Below are positions 31,891 to 40,042 of a DNA stretch of 40,042 nt, piece by piece; within the stretch, counting starts at the first letter, position 1; every line of letters begins with the position of its first letter. The stretch is from Paenibacillus gorillae. Its GTDB lineage: Bacteria; Bacillota; Bacilli; Paenibacillales; Paenibacillaceae. A model generated the notes under the pieces. That model saw only the letters and a program-made list of their open reading frames with translations. It ran no database searches and had not been told where the DNA came from. Location: positions 1 to 40,042 of the forward strand of contig NZ_CBVJ010000073.1 of NCBI RefSeq assembly GCF_000513275.1, written 5' to 3'. Both the position numbers and the translations under genes were made by a program.

Positions 31891-33717
31891 TTACCTTACA
31901 GCGGGGACTCGAATGACAACGGTCGTTCCTTGTTCCGGCTCGCTCTGAATCGACATGCCGTAGCTGACATCGTATTGCGTTTTTATTCTCCGGTTGACGT
32001 TGGCAAGCCCGACGCTGCCCTGATGGGCAGCATTTACCGGCAAATTCATTTTCAGAAACGCGCGGATTTCCTCCGCCTTCTCCGCTTTCATCCCTTTACC
32101 GTTATCGGCTACGGAAATATACAAGTCTTCCTCCAGCTTCTCCACCGATATTGTAATGCTGCCCTTATAGCTAATGGAGCTCATGCCGTGCACGAACGCA
32201 TTCTCCACGATTGGCTGCAGGATGAAGCGGATAATTTTATAGGACAGCAGTTCCTCCGGAACGTCGAATTTAACGTCGACACCTTCTCCGTAGCGGATGT
32301 TCATAATTTTAAGATAGTTCTCCAGATAGGCCAGCTCTTCCTGGAGTGTCGTAAACAGCGAATTTTCTTTGTAAATGGACCTCAGCATATTGCCCAAAGT
32401 AGTGATAGCATCAACTATGCCGGGCTCCTTGCGAACCATAGCGATCCATTTGATCGTATTGAGCGCGTTGTATAAGAAATGCGGATTGATTTGAAACTGA
32501 AGCGCTTCCATCTCGAGCTGCCTTTTTTCGGTCTCAATCTTTTTGTTCTCCTCCATCAAATCTTCCAGACTTAACGACATCCTGTTGAATCGTCTGCCGA
32601 TAATGCCCAGCTCCGTACTTGGCGTCTCATCCAGCACAACCCCCATCTTCCCCATCTCCATCTCCCGCATTGCGTGGACGAGATGCGTAAACGGTCTTGT
32701 AATCCGGTAAATCCAGTATACGGATAGCAAAAAAGCGAGCATGATGCTGATTCCCATCAAGAGACTTATATTTTTTTTCAAAATCGACGTATTTCGGATA
32801 AACTCCGTTTCCAGCGTTTCATTAATCAGGAGCCAGCCTGTCCCTTGTATCCGGTAATACGTAATTTGCTTCGTTTGTCCATCGCTGCTTGCCGCAAAGC
32901 TGCCGTATTGCCGATCATGATCAATAGAAGCAGCGTAATGAACTCTTGAACCAATTGAGCCGGCATCCAGACTCGACACAATGATACCCTCATCGTTAAT
33001 CAAATATTGTGAGCCTTTGTTGTTCCAATCGCCGGTATAGATCGTGCCGAAATCCGATTGCTTCATATTGATGACCAGCACAGCCGACTTGCTGCTGCTC
33101 CCGAACAGATTCAAATTGCGTGCCATCGTCATAAGCGGCTCCTGCTTCGTAAAGGCATACGTCCGGTCCGCGGTATTGAATAGCGAGAAATCATAATCCC
33201 CATTCCATGTAAATCCAGAGCGCTTAGCCGTTATGTTGTCGTATAACTCGGAAGCGAAAAAAGGAACCTCTTCTTTCCTTGTTGTGTACCAGCTGCTTCC
33301 GCCGGTTGTAGAGAGCGCTTCTCCGCTCAGGCAATATAACGATAGCGAGTAAGCATAAGGATAGGTGCCTAGAATGCTGTCGAACGTTTTGATGACCTCA
33401 TTGGCCAATATAACCCGCTCTGCGTTGCTTGGGCTGCTGGGGTAATCAAGGAAGCTCTGAATATCCTTGTTCGTCGTCAGCAGCTCCGCTACCTTTTCCA
33501 TCTGATCACGAACATTGTGTATGTTGTACTCCGCTTGACGGAACTGGCGGATGACCAGCTCCTCCGACTGATTTTTAAGAATCGCCAGCACGCTGCTGTA
33601 AATTACAAAAGAGAACACCGTGATAATGCACAAGATCATAATGAGAAAAGAAGCCGTCAGCTGCGTCTTCAACTTGAGATTAAAGTTCCGGTCGGTAAAA
33701 ATTTTAATGATTTTCAT
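31891..33717 (-). CDS. YesM-type sensor histidine kinase
   Basis: About 608 aa. A membrane helix at about 18-40, an extracellular Cache-like sensor of about 250 residues, a second helix (SLLMGISIMLAFLLSVYWIY), a HAMP region and the His-kinase domain (LQFQINPHFLYNALNTIKW with the phosphorylated His; the ATPase domain starts QPIVENAFVHGM). Together with the YesN-type regulator it should sense an extracellular sugar. I start at 33717 after GGAGAGTGG; the start overlaps the regulator's stop by 14 nt, so translation is coupled. A longer start at 33762 is less likely. Confidence 0.9.
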   Translation of the reverse strand: MKIIKIFTDRNFNLKLKTQLTASFLIMILCIITVFSFVIYSSVLAILKNQSEELVIRQFRQAEYNIHNVRDQMEKVAELLTTNKDIQSFLDYPSSPSNAERVILANEVIKTFDSILGTYPYAYSLSLYCLSGEALSTTGGSSWYTTRKEEVPFFASELYDNITAKRSGFTWNGDYDFSLFNTADRTYAFTKQEPLMTMARNLNLFGSSSKSAVLVINMKQSDFGTIYTGDWNNKGSQYLINDEGIIVSSLDAGSIGSRVHYAASIDHDRQYGSFAASSDGQTKQITYYRIQGTGWLLINETLETEFIRNTSILKKNISLLMGISIMLAFLLSVYWIYRITRPFTHLVHAMREMEMGKMGVVLDETPSTELGIIGRRFNRMSLSLEDLMEENKKIETEKRQLEMEALQFQINPHFLYNALNTIKWIAMVRKEPGIVDAITTLGNMLRSIYKENSLFTTLQEELAYLENYLKIMNIRYGEGVDVKFDVPEELLSYKIIRFILQPIVENAFVHGMSSISYKGSITISVEKLEEDLYISVADNGKGMKAEKAEEIRAFLKMNLPVNAAHQGSVGLANVNRRIKTQYDVSYGMSIQSEPEQGTTVVIRVPAVR

Positions 33718-35323
33718 TGGAATCCACTCTCCGGTACAGCACCTTTTTCTTACGGAATTCAAGCGGGGAAATGCCCGTCATTTTTTTGAAAATGCGGCTG
33801 AAATAAGCGCTGTCCGGCACCCCGACATTTTCGGCCACCTCATACGTTTTCAGCGTCGTATTCAGCAGCAGATCCTTCGCTTTCTCGATCCGGTAATCCG
33901 TTAAATATTCCGTCAGGTTGCGGCCCATGCTTTTTTTGAACAGCAAACTCAAGTAATTTGGGCTAAGCTGTACATATTCAGAAATGTCTTTCAGCGAAAT
34001 ATCCTCATCATAGTGCTGATGAATATAGTGAACGGCCTTCTCCACTTCCTGGCTGACCGTCTTGATCATATCTTTCATTTTGGCGGTCTCGGCAAGCTCC
34101 TGCTCCCAAGCCTCCACACAAGCCTCCATCGTATAGCCCGCATTGATCCGCTCGAGTCCCGACAGCTCCAGCAGTTCCGCATGCTCTTTCGGAATGCCAA
34201 GATAAGTGAACATCCAGTTCAGCATATCGATGAAAAACCGCCGCCATTCCGTTTCATTGCCGATCGGCAGCTCCAGCTTGCGGCTCATCTCCGCTTGCAG
34301 ATCCTTATAGTACGGCTCGCCCAAGCCTCTCCATACGTCGCAGGTGGACAGCAGCTTCCGCTTCCAATAAGGCTCCGGACTCCTCTGCTCACGCTCCGAT
34401 GCGAATTGAATGGGGGAATCGGAGAAAAAGCGGTTTTCCAGCATCGATTTGCATTCCTCATACATACTCCGCATCGAGGACCAATTCTCATTCACGTTAC
34501 TAACACCCATAAAAACAGGAATGTCAAGATAGGCATTCATCGCACGCTGCACATGAGCGAACACTTCGCTGATTTTATTGTAAATTTGCTCATCCGGCAG
34601 CTCGGCCGGGTAGGAGAAAACGATTAAATACCGGTTATCGCTGTCATGCCAGGCTTCTCCCGCATGATGATTATTCAAGATTTCATCCAGAATATTGGAA
34701 ATCGTAAAATGAATGAGCTCGCCCCGCTCATCGTTGAACCGCTTCAGCAGGCGGGAGTATTGGTTGGTCTCCAGCAGTGCGAGTCCAACCTTTCCCGTCT
34801 GGATACGGCCGTCCAGCTGCTTTAAAGCCGCTTCAAAACCGCCCGAAGAGTGGACGCCATAAAAAATATTGTCCTTAATGAGCTTTCCTTTGAGCATCTT
34901 CATCGTCAGCGGATGATTCAAGGGGCCGGGAATGACCGGTTTGCGGGCGGCCAGCTCCTGGCGCACCGTCTCCAGCACCTTGCCCATTTCCTCCAGCGAC
35001 ATCGTTAATTTCAGCATATAGCCTGAAACGTTGAGCCCTGCGGCTCTGCGCGCATACTCAAATTCCTCAATGCAGGACAATATCAATATTTTAATATCCG
35101 AATTAACGGCACGTACGGTGGAAATCAGCTCCAAGCCGTCCATCACCGGCATCTTCAAGTCCGTTATAATTAAATCCAGCTCATGGCTTCGGAACAGCTC
35201 CAGCGCTTCTTGTCCATTGGAGACATCAGCCACAACCTCCATCTCATATTGGTACCAAGGGATTGAATTTTTCAGTCCTACTCGTACGAGCAGCTCATCC
35301 TCTACTATCATTACTTTATACAA
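33704..35323 (-). CDS. YesN-type response regulator with AraC DNA-binding domain
   Basis: About 539 aa. Residues 1-120 form the receiver (YKVMIVEDELLVRVG; phosphorylated Asp in LIITDLKMPVMDG). A middle region of about 300 residues follows, then an AraC-type double helix-turn-helix at the end (SPNYLSLLFKKSMG, SAYFSRIFKKMTGISPLEFR). I start at TTG 35323, right before YKVMIVEDE, with GAGGCGGTG upstream. An ATG frame at 35428 would add 35 residues that the family lacks. It should activate the importer and mannosidase genes in response to the kinase encoded downstream. Confidence 0.9.
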   Translation of the reverse strand: MYKVMIVEDELLVRVGLKNSIPWYQYEMEVVADVSNGQEALELFRSHELDLIITDLKMPVMDGLELISTVRAVNSDIKILILSCIEEFEYARRAAGLNVSGYMLKLTMSLEEMGKVLETVRQELAARKPVIPGPLNHPLTMKMLKGKLIKDNIFYGVHSSGGFEAALKQLDGRIQTGKVGLALLETNQYSRLLKRFNDERGELIHFTISNILDEILNNHHAGEAWHDSDNRYLIVFSYPAELPDEQIYNKISEVFAHVQRAMNAYLDIPVFMGVSNVNENWSSMRSMYEECKSMLENRFFSDSPIQFASEREQRSPEPYWKRKLLSTCDVWRGLGEPYYKDLQAEMSRKLELPIGNETEWRRFFIDMLNWMFTYLGIPKEHAELLELSGLERINAGYTMEACVEAWEQELAETAKMKDMIKTVSQEVEKAVHYIHQHYDEDISLKDISEYVQLSPNYLSLLFKKSMGRNLTEYLTDYRIEKAKDLLLNTTLKTYEVAENVGVPDSAYFSRIFKKMTGISPLEFRKKKVLYRRVDSNENH

Positions 35324-35390
35324 GAGATTCACCGCCTCGTTGATGTCCCCAATATCGTACCATGCTCGATCGTAAAAATGAACGAAAATA

Positions 35391-35417
35391 CCAGCCTGCT
35401 CCATAGGAACAGGCCGG
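35391..35417 (-). promoter_or_regulatory. Hairpin between binding-protein and regulator genes
   Basis: CCAGCCTGCTCC and GGAACAGGCCGG pair with two mismatches around ATA; on the minus strand a T-rich stretch follows. It lies in a 117-bp gap. It may act as a partial terminator or RNA stabiliser that keeps the binding-protein transcript more abundant than the regulator transcript. Confidence 0.5.
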
Positions 35418-35440
35418 CAGTTTCGCACAGCGGATAACCA

Positions 35441-37198
35441 TTATTTTGCGTTAGCGGTAAGCTCTTTGTACGTTTGGAGACCTTGCTCGTACGATTGCTT
35501 CCAGAAAGCGTCAACTTCCTCGAAGCCCGCTTTGTTGATCATTTCCATAATGCGGTCCTTTTGTTTCTGGAACGCTGCATCGTCTTTCGTCATAACCGCT
35601 TTCGGTATTTCGCGGATGAGAATTTGCTCAATATTGCTCTCTTTCTTCGCCAGCTCCTCATCGCCTTGCGGCTGCAGTGCAGGCATTGCTGGAATATAGG
35701 CGTCGCTAAGTTTTTTCGCTTTGCCTTGCTGAACCAGCTTATCCCATGCGTCGCCCGGATAGGTGCCGCCGTAGTATTCGCTGTATTCCTTATCCAGAGG
35801 TGTCAGCTTCGTCGTAATAAATTTATCCGATCTTCTCAGGTCGACATAACCGCCATCCTTCGGATCGATCGCACTGCCGCCAAGACCGCTCAATTTGCCG
35901 TACAGGCCGATACCCGTCTTGGCAGCGAAGTTCGTATCCGTCGTCATTTCTTTAATGACTTCGTCTTTCAGCTCTGGCTTGCCGTCTTGCAGATCCCAGT
36001 GCACGCCTTCAACACCGCTGGTCAACAGTCTTGCGCCTTCATACGTACGGAAATAATTCAGGAACTCCATTGCACGAGCCGGATCTTTGCAGCTTTTCGT
36101 AATGATAACCCACGGATCGTTATCGCCAACGATGGATTGCAATGCGTAAGCCTGGGATGTAGCTCCGTCAACAACTTGAGCGACAAAGCCTTTGTCCTCT
36201 TGTCCTTTGGCCTTAAAGTACGCATTCGCTCCGTCCAGCTCCCAGCCCATATGAAGCGTCAGCAATTGTCCGGATTTCAGCTTGGCTTGATAGTCGCTGT
36301 ACTTTTGCGTAAAGGCGTCCATATCCAAGATGCCTGCGCGGAACGCTTTATTGTAGAACTCCACGCCTCTCCAGAGCGGACCGTCTGCCGCAAAACGGTG
36401 AACATACGAGCCGTCAGGCTTCGTAACGGTGTTTTTTGTATTTTCCGTCCAGCCTTCTGCATAAATAAACGGAACGTGGTACATCCACAGACCCCAGTCG
36501 GTCCAACCGGACAAACCATATACTTTCTTCCCCTCGTCCGTCTTCGGATGCTTCTTCAATTCCTCCGCAAGCATCGGAATCATATCGTCGTAGGATTTCA
36601 GCTCCGGGTATCCGGCTTCCTTGTAATAATCCCAGCGGGTGAACCAGCCGATCCACGGTGAGTAGTTGATATATTCTTTGGCGTCAGCCACAACGTTGTA
36701 CGGGATAAAATAATATTCGCCATCCGTATTTCCGAGACGCTTGTTAATAACGTCTAGAGCGGATTGATAATTCATAATATCAGGCCCGTTGCTTTTCAGC
36801 AGCTCTTTCAGGGGCATTGCCAGCTTGCCATTCATAGCCGCTCTACCCTGCTCAGGAGGAACGATCATAATGTCGGGAAGATCGCCGCCGGCCAGCATCA
36901 CGTTAATCTTCTCAGGATCACTGCTAATAATGTCCATCGTTACGCCAAGCTTTTTCTTAATTTCATCGGCGACAGGATTGTTCTGGATGCCCGGCGCTCC
37001 GGATGAGAACAATTGGTCCGTGCTGATCTTCAATGTGATTGGCGCTTTTCCGCCGGTCGTTGCCGGATCGGTCGTTGCCGTATTTTGATTACCCGGCTGA
37101 TTCGTACCGGACGTGTTCCCGCTGCATGCCGACAGCAGCAGTGTCAAACTAAGCGTTGTCGTCAGCAGTGCGGCAAACGTAAACTTTCTTTTTTTCAT
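35441..37198 (-). CDS. Sugar ABC importer binding lipoprotein (LplA-like)
   Basis: About 585 aa with a lipoprotein signal (LLLSACSG; the Cys is lipidated). A Thr/Asn-rich linker and a large family-1-type solute-binding fold follow (ISTDQLFSSGAPGIQNNPVADEI, MLAGGDLPDIMIVPP). The length of about 550-590 aa is typical of the LplA/YtcQ group that serves Lpl-type permeases. It captures an oligosaccharide on the outer face of the membrane. I start at 37198 (nine bases after AAAGAGGGG); the ATG at 37207 directly abuts that site. The neighbouring mannosidase suggests mannosides as ligand. Confidence 0.9.
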   Translation of the reverse strand: MKKRKFTFAALLTTTLSLTLLLSACSGNTSGTNQPGNQNTATTDPATTGGKAPITLKISTDQLFSSGAPGIQNNPVADEIKKKLGVTMDIISSDPEKINVMLAGGDLPDIMIVPPEQGRAAMNGKLAMPLKELLKSNGPDIMNYQSALDVINKRLGNTDGEYYFIPYNVVADAKEYINYSPWIGWFTRWDYYKEAGYPELKSYDDMIPMLAEELKKHPKTDEGKKVYGLSGWTDWGLWMYHVPFIYAEGWTENTKNTVTKPDGSYVHRFAADGPLWRGVEFYNKAFRAGILDMDAFTQKYSDYQAKLKSGQLLTLHMGWELDGANAYFKAKGQEDKGFVAQVVDGATSQAYALQSIVGDNDPWVIITKSCKDPARAMEFLNYFRTYEGARLLTSGVEGVHWDLQDGKPELKDEVIKEMTTDTNFAAKTGIGLYGKLSGLGGSAIDPKDGGYVDLRRSDKFITTKLTPLDKEYSEYYGGTYPGDAWDKLVQQGKAKKLSDAYIPAMPALQPQGDEELAKKESNIEQILIREIPKAVMTKDDAAFQKQKDRIMEMINKAGFEEVDAFWKQSYEQGLQTYKELTANAK

Positions 37199-37273
37199 GC
37201 CAGTCATCCCCTCTTTTTATAATCGTTTCTTATATACAACCTTTCACAAGGCGGCATATCGCAGTTTGGGAAG

Positions 37274-38152
37274 CTATCCTTTGATCGCGCCCAGCATAAT
37301 TCCTTTTACGAAGTAACGCTGCATAAACGGATACACGAGCAGAATCGGCAGCGCAACAAGCATTGTAGTCGACATTTTAATCGATTCAGGCGTCAACACG
37401 ATATTTTGAGCATTTTTCGTAATGCTGGAAGCATCCATCGTTGCCAGTGCATTTGCTGAATTCAAGTATTCGTACAAAATGAGCTGCAGCGTCTTTAAGC
37501 TTTGATTTTGCACCAGAAAGTAATTGTCCATCCAAGTATTCCACTGATTAACCGCTGCAAAAATCGCCACAGTTGCGACAATCGGCTTGCAGAGCGGGAA
37601 GATGATCGACCAGAACAGTCTGAGGAAGCCAGCTCCATCCATCATCGCCGACTCTTCGAGCGCAGCCGGCAGCTGCTCAATATAGGTTTTGATGAGTATA
37701 ACAAAATAACCGGAAATCGCAGTAGGCAGCACATACAACAGAAAGTTGTTGTTGAGGCTGAGCATCTTCATCGTAATATACCAAGGAATAAGACCTGCGT
37801 TAATGTAGAGAGTGACGACGAGCAGGCGGTACACGACCTTGCGCAGCATCATTTCCCTTTTACTAAGCAAATAAGAGAAAAAGCTGCAGCAGATGACGGT
37901 GAGCGCGGTTCCAATAACCGTCCGTGCAACCGAGACGAGAAAGGAATTCGTCATATAGGGCAATTTCAGAATACTTTGATAGGTCGTGAAATCTAGGCCC
38001 GCCGGCTTCAAGAAAATGCCTTGTGCCACCTTCGCTGGATCGCTAATGGAATAGATTAAAACGTAATAAAAGGGATAGATGCAAATAATGACACATAAAG
38101 CCAATAATGAATAGTTGATAATATCGAATGTCCGATTTTTTGCTATCAGCAT
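37274..38152 (-). CDS. ABC sugar importer permease (LplC/YtcP-like)
   Basis: A 292-aa permease with six predicted membrane helices. The cytoplasmic EAA loop reads EESAMMDGAGFLRLFWSIIFPLCKP, which contacts the ATPase. The sequence near the N-terminus (PFYYVLIYSISDPAKV) is typical of LplC. It pairs with the next permease. No ATPase gene is present; in Bacilli a shared ATPase such as MsmX usually serves these importers. AAAGGAGC lies 10 nt before the ATG. It is 75 bp before the binding-protein gene. Confidence 0.92.
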   Translation of the reverse strand: MLIAKNRTFDIINYSLLALCVIICIYPFYYVLIYSISDPAKVAQGIFLKPAGLDFTTYQSILKLPYMTNSFLVSVARTVIGTALTVICCSFFSYLLSKREMMLRKVVYRLLVVTLYINAGLIPWYITMKMLSLNNNFLLYVLPTAISGYFVILIKTYIEQLPAALEESAMMDGAGFLRLFWSIIFPLCKPIVATVAIFAAVNQWNTWMDNYFLVQNQSLKTLQLILYEYLNSANALATMDASSITKNAQNIVLTPESIKMSTTMLVALPILLVYPFMQRYFVKGIMLGAIKG

Positions 38153-38178
38153 GCCAGAGCAGCTCCTTTCCTCAAACC

Positions 38179-39114
38179 TTAGATCAGGCTGTCGCCGCGT
38201 AATTTTTTCGAAAGCTTATTCACCGAGAACAACAGAATAATGCTGATTGCCGTCTTGAAGATGCCGACCGCCGTAGCGTAAGGATAATCGCCGACAATGA
38301 CGCCCATCCGGTAGGCATAATAATCCAGCACTTCTATTTTTCCAGCTATCAATGGATTATAAAATACGAAATACTGGTCAAACGAGCTAGACAGCATGTT
38401 GCTGATATTGAGCAGCGTCAGTACGAGGAACGTTGGCAATACACCCGGAATCGTAATATGCCATATCGTTCGCATCCGGCTGGCTCCGTCAACTCTCGCT
38501 GCATCATACAGCTCGGAATCAATGCCGGCAATTGCCGCAATATAGATGATGGCATTCCAGCCCAACGTCTTCCAGATGGTCAGGAACGTTTGGAACATCC
38601 AGGTTGAGCTTTCATTAGCCATAGGCTGAACAGTAAAATCCAGGCCAAGCTTGCCGAACGCCATATTGATTAGACCTTCACTGGAGAAAAAGGCAAATGC
38701 CAACGAGTAAACGAGCACCCAGCTAATGAAGTTGGGCAGCGTGGAGAAGGTTTGGACAAATTTTTTGTATTTCCCCGATGAAACCTCGTTAACCATGATG
38801 GCAAATATGATGGCAAGCGGCGAGAACAGCAGGTTCAGCAGATTCATAGCCAACGTATTTACAAAGGCGTTGACGAGATCGGAGGAGGAAGTAAATATTT
38901 CTTTAAAATGCTCCAATCCGACAAATGGCGTAGCTGACAGCGGAACGCCCGGCTTATAGTCAAAAAAGGCGTAAACCCAGCCATATACGGGAAAGTAGTT
39001 GAAAACGAGCATGCCGACGATGAACGGAATGGACAACAGGAACAACAGCTTGCCATCCCTGCTGACCTTCTTCTTTTTGACCGGCTGCGATTGACTGACT
39101 GTAAGCGATGTCAT
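38179..39114 (-). CDS. ABC sugar importer permease (LplB-like)
   Basis: A 311-aa permease with six predicted membrane helices. The EAA loop is YDAARVDGASRMRTIWHITIPGVLP. The N-terminus has a basic cytoplasmic stretch (KKKKVSRDGK) before the first helix, as in LplB. It is the first gene of the importer/sensor unit and 26 bp before the second permease. AGAGGAGA lies before the ATG. A -10 box occurs about 36 nt upstream of the start (39150-39155). Confidence 0.92.
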   Translation of the reverse strand: MTSLTVSQSQPVKKKKVSRDGKLLFLLSIPFIVGMLVFNYFPVYGWVYAFFDYKPGVPLSATPFVGLEHFKEIFTSSSDLVNAFVNTLAMNLLNLLFSPLAIIFAIMVNEVSSGKYKKFVQTFSTLPNFISWVLVYSLAFAFFSSEGLINMAFGKLGLDFTVQPMANESSTWMFQTFLTIWKTLGWNAIIYIAAIAGIDSELYDAARVDGASRMRTIWHITIPGVLPTFLVLTLLNISNMLSSSFDQYFVFYNPLIAGKIEVLDYYAYRMGVIVGDYPYATAVGIFKTAISIILLFSVNKLSKKLRGDSLI

Positions 39115-39149
39115 GCTGGCGTTTCTCCTCTCTATTTCTGTATAGCAAC

Positions 39150-39178
39150 ATTATATTTCAGCCTTGCGGCAATCTACA
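39150..39178 (-). promoter_or_regulatory. Probable promoter of the importer operon
   Basis: A perfect TATAAT (complement of 39150-39155) with only a poor -35 box 17 nt upstream (TGTAGA). A weak -35 fits a promoter that depends on an AraC-type activator such as the YesN-type regulator of this operon. Confidence 0.45.
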
Positions 39179-39300
39179 TGCAGGCAGTTATGTCTTCTTG
39201 GATAATTCTCCGGCCGCGGATGTGCATCTCTATTATTGGGCCTGTTGGCAGGCACGATTCGTTGGATTATTCTATCGGTTTTTGTAATTTCACAGCAAAA

Positions 39301-39340
39301 AGGCTTTCCTTAAGATCGCTCGGGATCTGTAGGAAAGCCT
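39301..39340 (-). terminator. Terminator of the repeat-protein gene
   Basis: AGGCTTTCC..AGATC pairs with GATCT..GGAAAGCCT; five A residues on the left give a T-run on the minus strand. It lies 24 bp beyond the stop at 39364. Confidence 0.8.
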
Positions 39341-39363
39341 GATATATGGTTTGCCTCCGGTCA

Positions 39364-40042
39364 TTATCGGCCGATGGCTATCCAGTTGATGAAGCCGTTT
39401 GGCTCATCACTAATGCGCGTACGGATTAAACCGATGACGACGCTGTTGACTGTTTTGGCACGGACAACTGCATAACAGGCAGGATGGTCGCTCGTCGCTG
39501 TTACGACATACGCATCACTCTCGAAGGACTCGTCGAATTTGATCATAATGTCGAGCTGATCACGCTGCGAGGTAAAGCTGTACGGACATAAGCCGAATTG
39601 CTGCTTCACAGTTCCTGCACTGGCCGGCGCAATAACGGGATTGAAGGTAAGCATCGACAGTCCGACATACTCCTCATTGAAGTCTGTCTCCGAGAAGCTA
39701 GGAATAATGCCGGCGCCAGCTTCTCCAGCGTAATGGCTCCGTCTGCCACTGCATCCGTCGTCACGCTCGCTTTCGCAAGCTTCGACTCTGTCACGCTGGC
39801 TTCAGCCAGCTTGGATTCCGTTACACTCGCATTACCTAGCTTTGACTCCGTCACGCTGGCTGGGGCTAGCTTCGTTTCCGTTACACTTCCAACGCCTAGC
39901 TTCGACTCTGTCACGCTGGCTGCAGCTAGCTTGGATTCCGTTACACTCGCATCGCCTAGCTTCGACTCTGTTACGCTGGCTGCAGCTAGCTTCGTTTCCG
40001 TTACACTCGCATCGCCTAGCTTCGTCTCTGTTACGCTGGCTG
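39364..40042 (-). pseudogene. 3' part of a decapeptide-repeat protein with WIAG-like tail, frameshifted (runs off the window)
   Basis: The gene enters from the right edge. Its product starts here as nine decapeptides of the form ASVTESKL-xx, then ASVTTDAVAD and GAITLEKLAP. The frame then breaks. After CC at 39712, one extra base would restore KLAPGIIPSFSETDFNEEYVG and lead into an intact C-terminal domain ending NWIAIGR. Such repeats before a short globular tail with a terminal W-I-A motif recall the WIAG-tail proteins of Paenibacillus (name from memory). It may be a surface or fibre protein. Because both sides are intact, the break is either very recent or a sequencing error. Confidence 0.7.
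39711..40040 (-). repeat. 30-bp tandem repeats encoding decapeptides
   Basis: Eleven consecutive 30-bp units are in frame. The nine between 39771 and 40040 are well conserved (ASVTESKL core), and the last two are degenerate. Units alternate in their final residues (GD, AA, GD, AA), so an older 60-bp duplication is visible. The array continues past the window edge. Confidence 0.85.

Noticed and set aside
35474..36661. Long open frame of 395 codons on the plus strand
   Set aside because: It is antisense to the well-supported binding lipoprotein, has no recognisable domain and reads as a codon-bias shadow.

Overview
The window looks like chromosomal DNA of a spore-forming Firmicute, most likely a Paenibacillus or close relative. 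Supporting features are gerE with a sigma-K-type promoter, a YhcN-type spore lipoprotein, a CgeB/spore-polysaccharide glycosylation cluster, a FapR operator in front of a fabHB-type KAS III gene, a YesM/YesN two-component system next to a Lpl-type ABC importer, and a WIAG-tail-like repeat protein. I see no rRNA, tRNA, CRISPR array, prophage or intact insertion sequence. The organism call rests on gene content and remembered family distributions, not on a search.

Layout. 1-2.2 kb: a divergent TetR regulator and MFS exporter whose promoters share one palindrome. 2.2-7.3 kb: a leftward five-gene unit (DUF6530-like protein, MFS transporter, MoxR-type AAA ATPase, VWA protein, degenerate GIY-YIG protein), followed by a second, about 90% identical copy of the DUF6530-like gene on its own matching promoter. 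This is my main candidate for an undescribed system, and the AAA/VWA junction carries a possible -1 frameshift site. 7.5-10.5 kb: a metallo-beta-lactamase-fold hydrolase and an AbrB-family membrane protein, divergent from a second TetR regulator, with a palindrome inside the hydrolase promoter. 10.5-11.6 kb: no gene; three tandem units with an exact 256-bp period, packed with GCGAA/TTCGC palindromes and one CTGGCATT microsatellite. 11.6-14.1 kb: an orphan SpoOB-type sensor kinase and a TPR protein.

14.2-19.0 kb: a KatX-like catalase, then a self-contained PTS operon (single-PRD antiterminator, EIIA, GlcNAc-type EIICB, dedicated HPr) behind an RAT that overlaps a terminator. 19.0-23.3 kb: a retropepsin-like protein with an overlapping small partner, a 440-bp hairpin-rich gap, gerE, a class D-type sortase, a spore lipoprotein and FapR-controlled fabHB. 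23.3-28.9 kb: a leftward spore-surface glycosylation cluster. Three of its products carry the same Gly-every-fourth-residue aromatic tag near a terminus. 29.2-39.1 kb: a leftward mannoside-use locus (two permeases, lipoprotein binding protein, YesN-type regulator, YesM-type kinase, GH38 alpha-mannosidase); the importer ATPase is presumably encoded elsewhere. 39.4 kb to the edge: the 3' end of a decapeptide-repeat surface protein with one apparent single-base frameshift.

Most regulation can be read directly: divergent repressor/operator pairs, antitermination, a FapR box, a sigma-K promoter, and strong hairpin terminators between nearly every convergent pair. The exception is fabHB and the CgeB-like gene, whose stop codons are 2 nt apart.
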